Positions 55,894-64,000 of a DNA stretch of 64,000 bases are shown piece by piece. The notes below the pieces were generated by a model. It did not search any database, had not been told where the DNA came from, and worked only from the letters and a program-made list of their open reading frames with translations. The position numbers were made by a program, and so were the translations under genes. Source of the DNA: Acinetobacter sp. C32I (lineage in GTDB: Bacteria; Pseudomonadota; Gammaproteobacteria; Pseudomonadales; Moraxellaceae); contig NZ_CP098480.1 of assembly GCF_023702715.1 (NCBI RefSeq), positions 2,604,001 to 2,668,000 of the forward strand. The letters are read 5' to 3'. Position 1 is the first letter of the stretch. Each line of letters begins with the position of its first letter.

Positions 55894-56661
55894 CTATCCT
55901 GTAATAATTTGATAGCCCAAACGACAGATCAAAATACTCACCAGTATCAAGAATAAAATACGGATAAATCCACTGCCGTATTTTAGAGCCAAACGTACAC
56001 CCAATAACGAGCCGGCAATATTGGCAACCGCCATCATCATTCCCAAGGCAAACAACACATGTCCTGTCGGAATAAAGAAACTGAGTGCAGCTAGATTGGT
56101 CATGAAGTTGCCGATTTTAGATAATGCCGAAGCATGTAAGAAATCGACCTGTAAAAAGCGAATAAAAAAGAAAATAAAGAAACTGCCCGTCCCCGGGCCA
56201 AAAATACCGTCATAGAAACCAATCGCTAGACTACCCATCGCAGCCAGCACCAGTAACTTTGGCGTGATTTTTTGATCGACGTGCACTTGCCCGAATTGCT
56301 TTTTCATAAAGGTGTAAATCGCAATTACGATCAGCATGATCAAGACAATCGGTCTTAAGATGTGCGTCGGCACCAATGATACGCAGGCCGCGCCAATGAA
56401 TGAACTAATAAAGGCAAATAATGCAATCACACCGAGTAGTGACCATTGCAATTTGACCCGACGCACAAATGAAAATGCGGCCGACCCTGTGCCACAAATC
56501 GAGGCCAGTTTATTGGTGCCAAACAAGGTGGCAGGTGCGGTTTGTGGTAAAGCTCCCATCAAGGCAGGAATCTGAATCAAACCGCCGCCACCGACGGCAG
56601 CATCAATGGTTCCTGCACAAAAAGCAAAGAACACTAAAGTTAGAATCAGTTCCCATTCCAT
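55894..56661 (-). CDS. TSUP (TauE/SafE) family permease
   Basis: A 255-residue, eight-helix membrane protein with the TSUP repeats: FCAGTIDAAVGGGGLIQIPALM in the first half and GFYDGIFGPGTGSFFIFFF in the second (the paired G-x-x-x-G-x-G-[GT] turns). The family carries sulfite, sulfoacetate or other organosulfur anions; the substrate here is open. Its start is 12 nt from the truB stop on the same strand, so it probably reads through from truB. Confidence 0.87.
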   Translation of the reverse strand: MEWELILTLVFFAFCAGTIDAAVGGGGLIQIPALMGALPQTAPATLFGTNKLASICGTGSAAFSFVRRVKLQWSLLGVIALFAFISSFIGAACVSLVPTHILRPIVLIMLIVIAIYTFMKKQFGQVHVDQKITPKLLVLAAMGSLAIGFYDGIFGPGTGSFFIFFFIRFLQVDFLHASALSKIGNFMTNLAALSFFIPTGHVLFALGMMMAVANIAGSLLGVRLALKYGSGFIRILFLILVSILICRLGYQIITG

Positions 56662-56672
56662 TGACGATACTC

Positions 56673-57566
56673 TTATAAATTTAACAAGCGTTTTGGTACT
56701 AGACGTTTTTTATCGGTGATTTCAGCTAAACCTAGGCAACGTTCACCATCAAAAACCAACACTTCAGCTGCAGCTTCATGATCAATATTGCTTTCCTGAC
56801 CGTTACCAAAATACTTTTCACGGCCTTCAGGCAATTGCACCCGAGGAAAATGCTCAACAGGTGCATAAACTGGCAGCAATAAGGCATCGCGTTGTTCTTG
56901 GGTAAGGCTTTCGAGATATTCAATGGTATAACTTGGATTAATCTCAAAATGGCCTGTTTGGGTACGATGCAATTGGGTTAAATGCCCACCACAGCCCAAA
57001 GCCTCACCAATATCTTCGCCTAATACACGGATATAAGTGCCTTTTGAACAAGTCACATCCAGCGTTAAGCTATCTTCAGTAAAACTAATCAGTGTTAATT
57101 CATAGATGGTGACTGGGCGGGCTTCACGCTCAATCTCAATGCCTTGACGTGCCAACTCATAGAGTGGACGACCCTCGCGTTTTAACGCTGAATACATCGG
57201 CGGTACTTGCTGAATATCACCACGGAATTGCTCAAGTATTTGTTCAATTCGTTCTTCGGTCAATGCCGGCACTTCTCTCTGCTGGAGGATTTCGCCTTCA
57301 ACATCACCGGTCGCTGTAGTTTGGCCCAATTTCACCGTAGTTTGATAACGTTTGGTTGAGTCCAGTAAGTAATGTGAAAACTTGGTCGCTTCGCCTAAAC
57401 AGATCGGCAATAAACCTGTCGCTAATGGATCGAGCGCACCTGTATGCCCTGCTTTTTGTGCATTGAACAGACGGCGCACTTTTTGTAATGCAGAATTAGA
57501 ACTTAAACCTAAAGGTTTATTTAATAGGAAAACACCGCTCAAATGACGATAAGAACTTTTTTTCAT
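56673..57566 (-). CDS. truB: tRNA pseudouridine-55 synthase
   Basis: Makes pseudouridine at position 55 of the T-loop of tRNAs. The 297-residue protein has the family start [20 protein letters not shown], the catalytic aspartate in [40 protein letters not shown] and [19 protein letters not shown], and a C-terminal PUA-like region. It is not next to rbfA or infB as in enterobacteria; here it lies between the TSUP permease and rplS. Confidence 0.95.
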   Translation of the reverse strand: MKKSSYRHLSGVFLLNKPLGLSSNSALQKVRRLFNAQKAGHTGALDPLATGLLPICLGEATKFSHYLLDSTKRYQTTVKLGQTTATGDVEGEILQQREVPALTEERIEQILEQFRGDIQQVPPMYSALKREGRPLYELARQGIEIEREARPVTIYELTLISFTEDSLTLDVTCSKGTYIRVLGEDIGEALGCGGHLTQLHRTQTGHFEINPSYTIEYLESLTQEQRDALLLPVYAPVEHFPRVQLPEGREKYFGNGQESNIDHEAAAEVLVFDGERCLGLAEITDKKRLVPKRLLNL

Positions 57567-57656
57567 AAAAGAAAAATCAAAGCATAAAGACCTATTTTAG
57601 CAAAACTCGGTCTAGGATTTAAAAAAAGGATTGGCTTTTAGCCACAAACAGACATA

Positions 57657-57682
57657 AAAAAATGCGCCAAAGGCGCATTTTC
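57657..57682 (-). terminator. Intrinsic terminator after rplS
   Basis: The stem AAAATGCGCC / GGCGCATTTT has a 3-nt loop. On the minus strand it is followed by a run of T. Confidence 0.88.
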
Positions 57683-57704
57683 TTGCTTTAAAACAAAGTT
57701 AAAA

Positions 57705-58076
57705 TTAACCTTGTTTACGAGCTGGTAACTTTTCACGAATACGTGCAGCTTTACCAGACAACTCGCGTAGGTAGTAAAGTTTAGCACGACGAACGTCACC
57801 ACGACGTTTCACTTCGATTTTAGCAACGATTGGAGAGTGAGTTTGGAAAACACGCTCAACACCAACACCGCTAGAGATTTTACGAACTGTGAAAGCAGAG
57901 TTTAAACCACGGTTTTTCTTCGCGATTACAACACCTTCAAATGCTTGAAGACGCTCACGGTCACCCTCTTTTACTTTAACTTGAACGATAACTGTATCGC
58001 CCGGTGCAAAAGCAGGGATGTCTGATTTTAACTGTGCATTTTCAACAGCTTGAACTAAAGGATGTTTACCACTCAT
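57705..58076 (-). CDS. rplS: 50S ribosomal protein L19
   Basis: A 123-residue L19 (E. coli 115), which sits at the 30S-50S interface. Diagnostic segments: [75 protein letters not shown]. Last gene of the rpsP-rimM-trmD-rplS cluster, but separated from trmD by 193 nt that contain several hairpins, then closed by a clear terminator. TTGGAGATTCCACA precedes the ATG. Confidence 0.97.
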   Translation of the reverse strand: MSGKHPLVQAVENAQLKSDIPAFAPGDTVIVQVKVKEGDRERLQAFEGVVIAKKNRGLNSAFTVRKISSGVGVERVFQTHSPIVAKIEVKRRGDVRRAKLYYLRELSGKAARIREKLPARKQG

Positions 58077-58269
58077 TGTGGAATCTCCAATATGTGCGGG
58101 AGAGAAGAGGTCTCTGACACCGCTGGGAATAGAGGCTAAAGCGCATATCTCCCGTTTAACTTTCCCCTTAAGACCAACGTCTTAAAGAGCCTATTTTTAA
58201 CTTAAACTAAGTTTAAGTAGAACTCGAAGCAAAGCTTCTCGTTGGGTACAAAGACAAACTGATATCAGT
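58077..58269 (-). promoter_or_regulatory. Structured leader/intercistronic region before rplS (candidate)
   Basis: Between trmD and rplS the minus strand can form three successive hairpins: GAAGC/GCTTC with an AAA-type loop, the palindrome CTTAAACT/AGTTTAAG, and CTTTAAGAC/GTCTTAAG around GTTG. A spacer with GGAGA near the start codon follows. This could tune L19 output relative to trmD by mRNA processing or autoregulation. No known leader family is claimed. Confidence 0.4.
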
Positions 58270-59010
58270 TTAACCTTTGGAATTTTTTAACCATTTAATT
58301 TGCTGCTTGGTCAACTCAACTTTTTCTACCAATTCTGGTCGACGATCTAAAGTTCGTTGATAACGCTGCAAAAAGCGCCATTTCTCAATATTGGCATGAT
58401 GCCCTGATTTAAGTACCTCAGGCACATCCAGCCCTTCAAAATGATCTGGCTTGGTATATTGTGGACAATCCAATAGACCATCCACAAAAGAATCTTGTAT
58501 CGCAGATTGCTCGTCAGACATGACATTAGGCAATCGACGAATAATACTGTCAAGCAACACCATCGCTGGTAGTTCACCACCCGATAAAACGTAATCCCCA
58601 ATTGACCACTCTTGATCAACATAATGCTGAATTAAACGCTCATCGACCCCTTCATAACGCCCACACAATACAATCAAACCATCATAATCAACGAATTGTT
58701 GTACTGCCTGTTCATTTAAGGTTTTGCCTTGCGGTGACATATACACCACTGGCGCATGAACACAGCCTGCTTGTGTTGCAAGTTGTTTGGCATGGTTAAT
58801 TGCTTGTGCCAACGGCTCAGCCATCATCACCATACCTGGACCACCACCGAAAGGACGTTCATCCACTCGTTTGTAGTTGCCCTCAGCAAAATCTCGTGGG
58901 TTAATGCAAGTCACTTGCACGATGTCACGCTTTGCTGCACGTCCGCTAATCCCGTACGCTGTAATCGCTTCAAACATTTCAGGAAACAATGTGATGACTG
59001 CAAAAAACAC
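58270..59010 (-). CDS. trmD: tRNA (guanine-37-N1)-methyltransferase
   Basis: SPOUT-fold enzyme that methylates G37 beside the anticodon and prevents +1 frameshifting. The 246-residue protein (E. coli 255) shows the start [40 protein letters not shown], the knotted SAM site [18 protein letters not shown] and [20 protein letters not shown]. It follows rimM by 45 nt in the conserved rpsP operon. Confidence 0.97.
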   Translation of the reverse strand: MFFAVITLFPEMFEAITAYGISGRAAKRDIVQVTCINPRDFAEGNYKRVDERPFGGGPGMVMMAEPLAQAINHAKQLATQAGCVHAPVVYMSPQGKTLNEQAVQQFVDYDGLIVLCGRYEGVDERLIQHYVDQEWSIGDYVLSGGELPAMVLLDSIIRRLPNVMSDEQSAIQDSFVDGLLDCPQYTKPDHFEGLDVPEVLKSGHHANIEKWRFLQRYQRTLDRRPELVEKVELTKQQIKWLKNSKG

Positions 59011-59055
59011 CGCAGACTCCTCTATTTTCCTGCTGCGCTACACTCCCCGAAAGGA

Positions 59056-59604
59056 TTAGTAGTCTACGCCCCAATTGACGTAAATACGACCAGCTTCAAG
59101 ATCAACACGTTGTACCACATCTTTATGCCAAGGAATCATTCGCTCTTCAGCATCAATACTGTCAGGGGTCGCTTTGACAACCATGACATCATTGGCACCT
59201 GTTTCAAACAGTTCGTAGATTTGACCGAGATTGACTTCTTGCTCTTCATCATCAAGACCTAACACCGTTAAGCCTTTAAGATCAGACCAGTAGTACTCGT
59301 CTACATCTGCTTTTGGAAGCTGAGATTTGGCAATCCAGATATTCGCACCAACTAAGTTTTCTGCACCCGTGCGATCATTTACGCCTTTTAATGCAACAAC
59401 CAAGCCTTTGCCATGTGGTTTCCAACGTTTTACATCTATAGTTTGCCAACCTGCCTTGGTTTCAATGTACCAAGGAAGGTAGTCAAACATATTGCTCATC
59501 GGTTCAGTATTTGAATAAACCCAGAGCCACCCATTCAATCCATAAGCTGAACGTAACTGTCCAATCTGAATTCGATCTTCTGGCACATTCTGTGTCGATG
59601 TCAT
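59056..59604 (-). CDS. rimM: Ribosome maturation factor RimM
   Basis: A 182-residue protein (E. coli 182) needed for maturation of the 30S head; binds S19. The N-terminal barrel is RIQIGQLRSAYGLNGWLWVYSNTEP and the C-terminal PRC-like domain holds EYYWSDLKGLTVL and LGQIYELFETGANDVMVV. It lies 17 nt after rpsP and is followed by trmD, the usual order. Confidence 0.96.
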   Translation of the reverse strand: MTSTQNVPEDRIQIGQLRSAYGLNGWLWVYSNTEPMSNMFDYLPWYIETKAGWQTIDVKRWKPHGKGLVVALKGVNDRTGAENLVGANIWIAKSQLPKADVDEYYWSDLKGLTVLGLDDEEQEVNLGQIYELFETGANDVMVVKATPDSIDAEERMIPWHKDVVQRVDLEAGRIYVNWGVDY

Positions 59605-59620
59605 GGGCTACCTACTACAC

Positions 59621-59878
59621 TTATGCAGTAGTTGCAGCTTTCTTAGCTTGAGCAGCTAAAGAAGCAACGCGATCTGAAGGTTGAGCGCCTTGAGCAACCC
59701 AGTGAGCAAAACGGTCAGCATCTAAACGAATTTTTTCAGCTTTACCTTGTGCAGTTGGGTTAAAGAAACCAATACGCTCGATGAAACGACCATCACGTGC
59801 ATTGCGGCTATCAGTTACAATGATTTGATAGAATGGACGTTTTTTTGCACCACCGCGCGCTAAACGAATAACAACCAT
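59621..59878 (-). CDS. rpsP: 30S ribosomal protein S16
   Basis: An 85-residue S16, an early-binding 30S assembly protein. It begins [20 protein letters not shown], followed by [14 protein letters not shown] and [19 protein letters not shown]. The frame is open to 59938, but the ATG at 59878 gives the universal S16 start, with AAGGTTG just upstream. It heads the minus-strand rpsP-rimM-trmD-rplS operon. A TAGAAT near 59965 is a possible -10 box. Confidence 0.97.
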   Translation of the reverse strand: MVVIRLARGGAKKRPFYQIIVTDSRNARDGRFIERIGFFNPTAQGKAEKIRLDADRFAHWVAQGAQPSDRVASLAAQAKKAATTA

Positions 59879-60002
59879 GAGAACAACCTTATAATTTTTA
59901 CGGATTATCCCTGCTACCGACCACCGGAAACACTTCAAACCCCTTTCATAGAGGGCAATATTCTACGTTATATTTGCCTTGAAAGAAAGATTAAATTTTA
60001 GG

Positions 60003-60011
60003 TTATCCACA
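60003..60011 (+). promoter_or_regulatory. DnaA-box consensus TTATCCACA
   Basis: Third perfect box, again as G-TTATCCACA-G, in the gap between rpsP and pilE, upstream of the rpsP promoter region. Confidence 0.35.
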
Positions 60012-60042
60012 GCTTTGAATTTAATTTATAAAATCTGCTGAG

Positions 60043-60624
60043 TTACCAGTCTTCTGTCTCATTACCACAACTTGATGCCGTAATATTAGCTGCTGTTTTG
60101 GTCTTACATTTAAAACCCGCACTGGTCATCAGTAAGGAATAATTCCTTGGACTTTGACTGACGCCTTTTAAAGACCATGTCTGAGCATTCACAGTTAATG
60201 TGAGCGTAAACTTCTGATTGCCACTGATCGCATTTAAAGGAAGTAATAAGCTGCTATTGGTTGCACTCGGAACAGTGTAGTAAGCACCTTGATTACTCGC
60301 AGTACCTTTCAGCACAAAACCATCATAACTAAAGTTACGTGCCCGATGTTTTTCCAATAGCTCGGCAACTTTGAGCATTTCTTGCTGTGCTGTAGATAAA
60401 TCTGCACGGCGGATATAGGTGTCATAGCTCGGAATCGCGATCGCAGCAATAATTGCCACGATTGCAACCGTAATCATTAGTTCAATCAAAGTAAAGCCTG
60501 AATTGCAACAATGATTTCCCTGCTCAGTAGGCCCGCGACTCCACCTAAGGAGGCGAGCGTGCAAAGCCCCGCCCTCATCTGAATAAATACACGGATATAG
60601 CTTCTTTTTATTCATTGCGTTCAT
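60043..60624 (-). CDS. pilE: Type IV pilin-like protein, PilE-type minor pilin, with long leader
   Basis: A 193-residue prepilin. The PilD cleavage/methylation site and N-terminal helix are [20 protein letters not shown], with the essential glutamate. The C-terminal cysteine pair (FKCKTK...SSCGN) forms the D-region disulfide. The leader before the cleavage glycine is about 43 residues, far longer than the usual 6-12. It is encoded by unusually GC-rich DNA (about 60525-60575; peptide [20 protein letters not shown]). The ATG at 60624 overlaps the end of pilY1, and another ATG lies at 60615. Position after pilY1 matches the Acinetobacter minor-pilin cluster. Confidence 0.87.
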   Translation of the reverse strand: MNAMNKKKLYPCIYSDEGGALHARLLRWSRGPTEQGNHCCNSGFTLIELMITVAIVAIIAAIAIPSYDTYIRRADLSTAQQEMLKVAELLEKHRARNFSYDGFVLKGTASNQGAYYTVPSATNSSLLLPLNAISGNQKFTLTLTVNAQTWSLKGVSQSPRNYSLLMTSAGFKCKTKTAANITASSCGNETEDW

Positions 60625-63600
60625 ACCAAGTCAGTGGCACCAATTGGCGACGCATGGTATTTACAGGAAGCTTGCTATTGCCAATTTTATCTTTTGCATT
60701 TGGATTCAGTAATTGACGAGTCAAACCATTTTTATCACTTAATCCAATTCCTGCACCGACCATCGAATCAACAATGCCATGCCCTGCACCAAAGCTCATA
60801 GTCACGTCTTTGACATCTTGCTCACAAACCCCAAAAGGTAAGCAAAAACGTTGCACTGTCGTGGCACCATTGGCCTGAATTTTACAACCATCTCCTGCCA
60901 CAGTATTTGGGTTGTAGATACTGGCATAAAGGCTCTTATTCATCACCACCATCTCGTTTAGCACTTTGCTGCCTGTTTGATTGGTAAGATTCACTTCATT
61001 GCCTTGTGCATCCAACTCTTTACCCACAACTGTATTGGCAAGTGCATACCAACCATTTGGAATCATCGCTTTAACTTGTACTAGATTTTTCCCTTTTAAA
61101 TCACTGGCAGTGAGCATCGCTTTCAAATCTGTGATGAGCAGTTTAGGCGTACTGTTATTGCCATTACCCGTAGTAGTAAAGTTACGACTCACGACATCTT
61201 GATCGAAAAGGTTATAAATCGTGCTGCTCGATGCCTTGTCACTATAGGGCAAACTACGATTCCCTGAAGCAATACTGACCACTGCAAGGGGTTGTTCATA
61301 ACCATAAACACTAAAGTTTGGTGCTTCATAGAAACGGCTACTACTGTCTTTAAACAGCATGCTATAACGACCACAACCACCACCTTTTGTACCAAAGTCC
61401 TTACTTAAGTCAACTCTCCAGACTTGCCCTCCCAAATCGCCAAAGTAAAGATGATCGCTAATGCCATCACCATCACGATCTACGGCATTGATCCGACTTA
61501 CTACACTATATAGATCTTTCATTTTTAAACCGTGATTGGCATCACCTTGACCACAAGAGGTACTTGGATTGTCCCCACCGGCATACCAAATCAAGTCCCC
61601 ATTATCGGCATCAAACATATAAACCATTCGGCCTTTGGTCGCATTGGTAATACTTGGTGTTACTTTTTCATATTCCATATCATAACCACCACCCACCAGC
61701 ATCACACGTTTTACGGTACCGTTAAACATGACTGTAGTAATGGTTGGTTTAGACCAACTCTGCCCCATTAATGCCAATGCAGTATTGGTCGTGGTTTTAT
61801 AACTACCATCTGCTTGCAAACTAATAATACGGTTATTATCAGGATCGATATGAAACTTCAGTTTTGGCTGAGTGATATCGCTTAAATCCAGGGCATAATA
61901 ACTACGTCCCCCCATACGTAAACCGCCATAAGCAACTTGTTTACCTTTTGCGAGAACTTTTCCGTCTTTTTTAATTTCACCAACAGTTGCAACCACTTCA
62001 CTACTGGTACTACCGCTACTTACAGCTTTCATGCCATAGACATATTCACTATACAGCGTCCACGCACCATCAACTCCATAGGCCATATTGGCTTTTATGC
62101 CCGATGGTTTTTCCAAAAATGCTTTACTTTGTTGTGTGTTTTCCAGCATTTCATTCGGAACAAAGGCAAAGCTTTCCTCACCCGTTTTAGCATCAACCAC
62201 ATGTAATAAACCTTGTGCTGTCCCAAACAACATATAGTCTTTGCGTTCTTTCACACTATTGTCCGCATTAAAAACGGCTTCCTGTGTCAATTTAATCGGG
62301 GTTGAGTGCAGATTCATTCCCACCTGCCAGTTGGTACGATTTGCCTCAGTCAAATCAGCTGTTGTTGCGGCATTACCCACGTTGTAGCCCAATAAATTCA
62401 TCAGTAAATAGCCTTTAGCATCCGTCTGAGCAGTTGTTCCAAAGCCACATTTCACATCTAGATATTTATTATCAATCGTTTTTAGACCACCCACTTCTGT
62501 AAATTGATAAGTTGTCGTATTTGTAATTTGTTGGCAATCACGGTTTATCAATACTTTACGCTCGGTAATAATCGGTTTGGTTGGATCCGAGTTATTCGTT
62601 TTATTCTTTAAATTTTTAAGTTTGGCGAGCACACCACCTTTATTCCAATCTTGCACATCATAAGTTGTTGAAGCAGCATCCCATGCATCTTTGAGTTTAT
62701 TCACCGAATTATCGCTTTCTACATAATATTTTTTAAAGTTACCAATCCAACTAGCTTTCTCAGTCGGTTCAAACATACTTTTATAGACTTCATTACTCAT
62801 GCGATATGGCGTGAGCGGGTCTTCAGGTAAAGTTTGTAAACCTATTGGGTCTCCGTCAGTGACACCTAAATCGTCATGAAAATCCTTGATACTTTGTGCA
62901 ATATTCTGGCTATTCGCGGCGTTATACCATCCTCCACCACCAATGACTCCCCAACGCGCCATATTTTTAATATCTTCTGGATTGCGTGGTAATAAACGAT
63001 CTAACAGACTGGTAATTCCTGTGGTTAAACCACTACCGATCAAACTATTCGGCAATAGACCATCAAGCAGTGCACCAGTCACCCCTAATAAATCTCGAAC
63101 TGCTTTCGGTACAATGCCTGTTAACAGCTGATCTTGTGCCACATTGGTACTTGAGATTTGGGTTAAGCCTTTGGTATCCGTGCTATTTTCCTGTCCTGCA
63201 ATATAACTTGGCAATTGTAAAAATGAGCGATCCAAACCAATCACGGCGGTTTTAATTGGATTAGTTTTTAATGCCCGAATATCCCGAGCATAGGCACCAA
63301 TACACTGCCACGTTGCAAAATCAGTATTATCATTTGAGTTTTTATTATTTCCTAAAGTCGTGGCTTTTAGCTCTGTTGAATTACATCTAAATCCCCAATT
63401 ATCATTCAAACGTCCATCTTTATATTGCACACTTAAAGCCTGACTATTATCCAAGGAACGCGCCATCAAGCGCTCCATCGCAACTTTAGTCGCATCAGAC
63501 TGGCTGCCTTGAGGTTGTAATAAAGAGTCCGTCAAGGTCGGCGCAATTGTCGGCACCCCACCTGCGATCACCATTAAACCATTGGCATCACATTGCGGGG

Positions 63601-64000
63601 CTGTAGATGGGGGTTGATAAAAATTACCATTACTTTTAATCAGTGGATTGATACTGCTGTTATTTTTTTGACTATCTTTGAAACCGCTATATTTAGCATC
63701 TACATCAGCACGATACTCATAAAAAATTTCTTGCTTACCAACCTGCAAAATACCTAACAAGTTCAATAAGTTTCCATCGACTTTTTTGTAACCACTGGTA
63801 TTTACACCCAACAAGCCTGCATATTTCCAATCGGCACAAGTCATGCCATCGGCTTTCCAAGCATTACATTCATAGTCAGTCCATATCAATGATATCCCGC
63901 CGAGCCCCAACAAGGCATTTCGTTTAGCATATTGTCTTGCGCCTGTTCCCTTAGTAGTGTTACCCAATAAGTAAGCACCTGTTTCAGCATAGGTACTCGC
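60608..64000 (-). CDS. pilY1: PilY1-type pilus tip adhesin/assembly protein, 5' end cut by window edge
   Basis: At least 1,130 residues are encoded; the frame is open to the right edge ([15 protein letters not shown]...), so the true start lies outside. The C-terminal half is a PilY1-type beta-propeller: [64 protein letters not shown], and the calcium loop [15 protein letters not shown] followed by GGQVWRVDL. PilY1 sits at the pilus tip and promotes extension, adhesion and twitching. An N-terminal von Willebrand A domain, found in some members, would lie beyond the window. The stop codon overlaps the pilE start. Confidence 0.92.
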   Translation of the reverse strand, partial: ASTYAETGAYLLGNTTKGTGARQYAKRNALLGLGGISLIWTDYECNAWKADGMTCADWKYAGLLGVNTSGYKKVDGNLLNLLGILQVGKQEIFYEYRADVDAKYSGFKDSQKNNSSINPLIKSNGNFYQPPSTAPQCDANGLMVIAGGVPTIAPTLTDSLLQPQGSQSDATKVAMERLMARSLDNSQALSVQYKDGRLNDNWGFRCNSTELKATTLGNNKNSNDNTDFATWQCIGAYARDIRALKTNPIKTAVIGLDRSFLQLPSYIAGQENSTDTKGLTQISSTNVAQDQLLTGIVPKAVRDLLGVTGALLDGLLPNSLIGSGLTTGITSLLDRLLPRNPEDIKNMARWGVIGGGGWYNAANSQNIAQSIKDFHDDLGVTDGDPIGLQTLPEDPLTPYRMSNEVYKSMFEPTEKASWIGNFKKYYVESDNSVNKLKDAWDAASTTYDVQDWNKGGVLAKLKNLKNKTNNSDPTKPIITERKVLINRDCQQITNTTTYQFTEVGGLKTIDNKYLDVKCGFGTTAQTDAKGYLLMNLLGYNVGNAATTADLTEANRTNWQVGMNLHSTPIKLTQEAVFNADNSVKERKDYMLFGTAQGLLHVVDAKTGEESFAFVPNEMLENTQQSKAFLEKPSGIKANMAYGVDGAWTLYSEYVYGMKAVSSGSTSSEVVATVGEIKKDGKVLAKGKQVAYGGLRMGGRSYYALDLSDITQPKLKFHIDPDNNRIISLQADGSYKTTTNTALALMGQSWSKPTITTVMFNGTVKRVMLVGGGYDMEYEKVTPSITNATKGRMVYMFDADNGDLIWYAGGDNPSTSCGQGDANHGLKMKDLYSVVSRINAVDRDGDGISDHLYFGDLGGQVWRVDLSKDFGTKGGGCGRYSMLFKDSSSRFYEAPNFSVYGYEQPLAVVSIASGNRSLPYSDKASSSTIYNLFDQDVVSRNFTTTGNGNNSTPKLLITDLKAMLTASDLKGKNLVQVKAMIPNGWYALANTVVGKELDAQGNEVNLTNQTGSKVLNEMVVMNKSLYASIYNPNTVAGDGCKIQANGATTVQRFCLPFGVCEQDVKDVTMSFGAGHGIVDSMVGAGIGLSDKNGLTRQLLNPNAKDKIGNSKLPVNTMRRQLVPLTWYERNE

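Overview
The window looks like the chromosome of an Acinetobacter species (Moraxellaceae). It is AT-rich. It carries a CraA/MdfA-type efflux pump, a pilY1-pilE pilus locus beside rpsP-rimM-trmD-rplS, a 1-base-overlapping glyQ/glyS pair, and many small lipoproteins of the kind common in this genus. This assignment rests on protein resemblance and gene order, not on a marker gene search.

Layout. Positions 1-23,900 are mostly core metabolism: suhB, dxs, ribA, hemF, aroE, an acyl-CoA dehydrogenase, an HPP/CBS protein, an SLC13 carrier, a radical-SAM DNA-repair pair, glyQ and glyS. They are interspersed with lipoproteins and bounded by clear intrinsic terminators. Positions 23,985-25,960 hold a small array of three unrelated minus-strand genes. 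Two 124-bp attC-like sites separate them and a half-site lies at each end, with no integrase in view: a cluster of integron cassettes lacking an integrase (CALIN-like). Positions 26,275-46,381 hold exported proteins, a subtilisin-like protease, methyltransferases, a lone ParA, an AI-2E family permease, sodC, a YccS-like protein, craA and the mdaB-ygiN pair.

Positions 46,383-50,744 are an accessory minus-strand island of type VI secretion cargo. It has a PAAR protein, then a PAAR-effector gene (frameshifted in this sequence) coupled by ATGA to a periplasmic RsiV-like candidate immunity gene. Further on come two 3'-end toxin remnants and three related two-cysteine lipoproteins, one of them frameshifted, that look like accumulated immunity genes. 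Two copies of a dispersed repeat of about 78 bp bracket the older part. No secretion-machine genes are present, so the cargo would depend on a T6SS elsewhere.

Positions 50,994-64,000 return to core functions. A GlcD-family flavoprotein (probable D-2-hydroxyglutarate dehydrogenase) is divergent from serA. Two EamA exporters, a TSUP permease, truB, the rpsP-rimM-trmD-rplS operon and the pilE/pilY1 end of a type IV pilus cluster follow; pilY1 runs off the right edge.

The strongest candidates for something new are the integrase-less cassette array, the effector/immunity remnant island, and a highly structured intergenic element at about 40.24-40.48 kb that could be a small RNA or a repeat. Several start codons were moved inward from the longest open frame, and each case is explained in its entry.
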